This document shows positions 5,779 to 5,875 of a DNA stretch of 5,875 nucleotides, piece by piece; position 1 is the first letter of the stretch; every line of letters starts with the position of its first letter. The DNA is taken from NCBI GenBank assembly GCA_007130545.1, contig SLSG01000264.1, forward strand, positions 1-5,875, read 5' to 3'. Source of the DNA: Bacteroidales bacterium (GTDB taxonomy: Bacteria; Bacteroidota; Bacteroidia; Bacteroidales; UBA7960). Below the pieces are notes generated by a model. That model was not told the origin of the DNA. It searched no databases and saw nothing but the letters and a program-made list of their open reading frames with translations. A program made the position numbers and the translations under genes.

Positions 5779-5875
5779 TCATTTATTGATAAAATAATAA
5801 TTTTTAGAACAATAGAGTACTGAATACCAGTTAAAACAAAGAATCATATCAATAATAACTATAATATATTCTTAT

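Larger units (their letters stand above)
5325..5875. other. Noncoding region of about 550 bases downstream of the operon
   Basis: No convincing gene is seen in either strand. A minus-strand open frame at 5280-5606 (108 codons) overlaps the end of the peptidase gene, has no recognisable domain and contains the repeats described separately, so it is not called. The first half (5325-5580) has mixed composition with a GC-rich hairpin and a direct-repeat pair. From about 5590 the DNA becomes strongly AT-rich and carries a cluster of TGTTTAC/GTAAACA palindromes. After 5768 it is AT-rich with no further structure recognised. No tRNA, CRISPR or rRNA was seen. Confidence 0.7.

Overview
The window looks like chromosomal DNA from a member of the Bacteroidota. 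The strongest sign is the last gene, a secreted subtilisin-like peptidase with a type IX secretion (Por) C-terminal sorting domain, a system essentially confined to that phylum. Weak or absent Shine-Dalgarno sequences and one good TAnnTTTG promoter element fit the same assignment. A family or genus cannot be set from this sequence alone.

Layout. Positions 1-160 (minus strand) hold the first 53 codons of a MATE-family transporter that runs off the left edge. A short divergent intergenic region (161-266) separates it from five tightly packed plus-strand genes. These are a GtrB/DPM1-like membrane glycosyltransferase (267-1202), a GT-B fold glycosyltransferase starting with TTG (1204-2361), the sedoheptulose-7-phosphate isomerase gmhA (2366-2938), a GmhB-like HAD phosphatase lacking most of the usual zinc ligands (2966-3574), and the S8 peptidase (3585-5324). 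Gaps of 1, 4, 27 and 10 bases indicate one transcription unit.

How the genes work together. GmhA and GmhB catalyse the first and third steps of nucleotide-activated heptose synthesis. The intervening kinase and the final nucleotidyltransferase are not in the window and must lie elsewhere. The two glycosyltransferases plausibly act in assembly of a cell-surface glycan: one may load a lipid carrier and the other extend a chain. The peptidase is exported and probably surface-attached or released, so it may share only transcription with the glycan genes. Its substrate is unknown.

The right end (5325-5875) has no convincing gene. It holds a GC-rich hairpin (5376-5395), a pair of 11-bp direct repeats 21 bp apart that are themselves near-palindromic (5438-5477), and then, in markedly AT-rich DNA, a cluster of 18-bp imperfect palindromes of the form TGTTTAC-N4-GTAAACA (5588-5767). 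The last box overlaps a possible promoter pointing out of the window. This cluster is the most unusual thing here: it resembles a multi-site operator, a partition/origin array or recombinase-binding sites, and nothing in the window says which.
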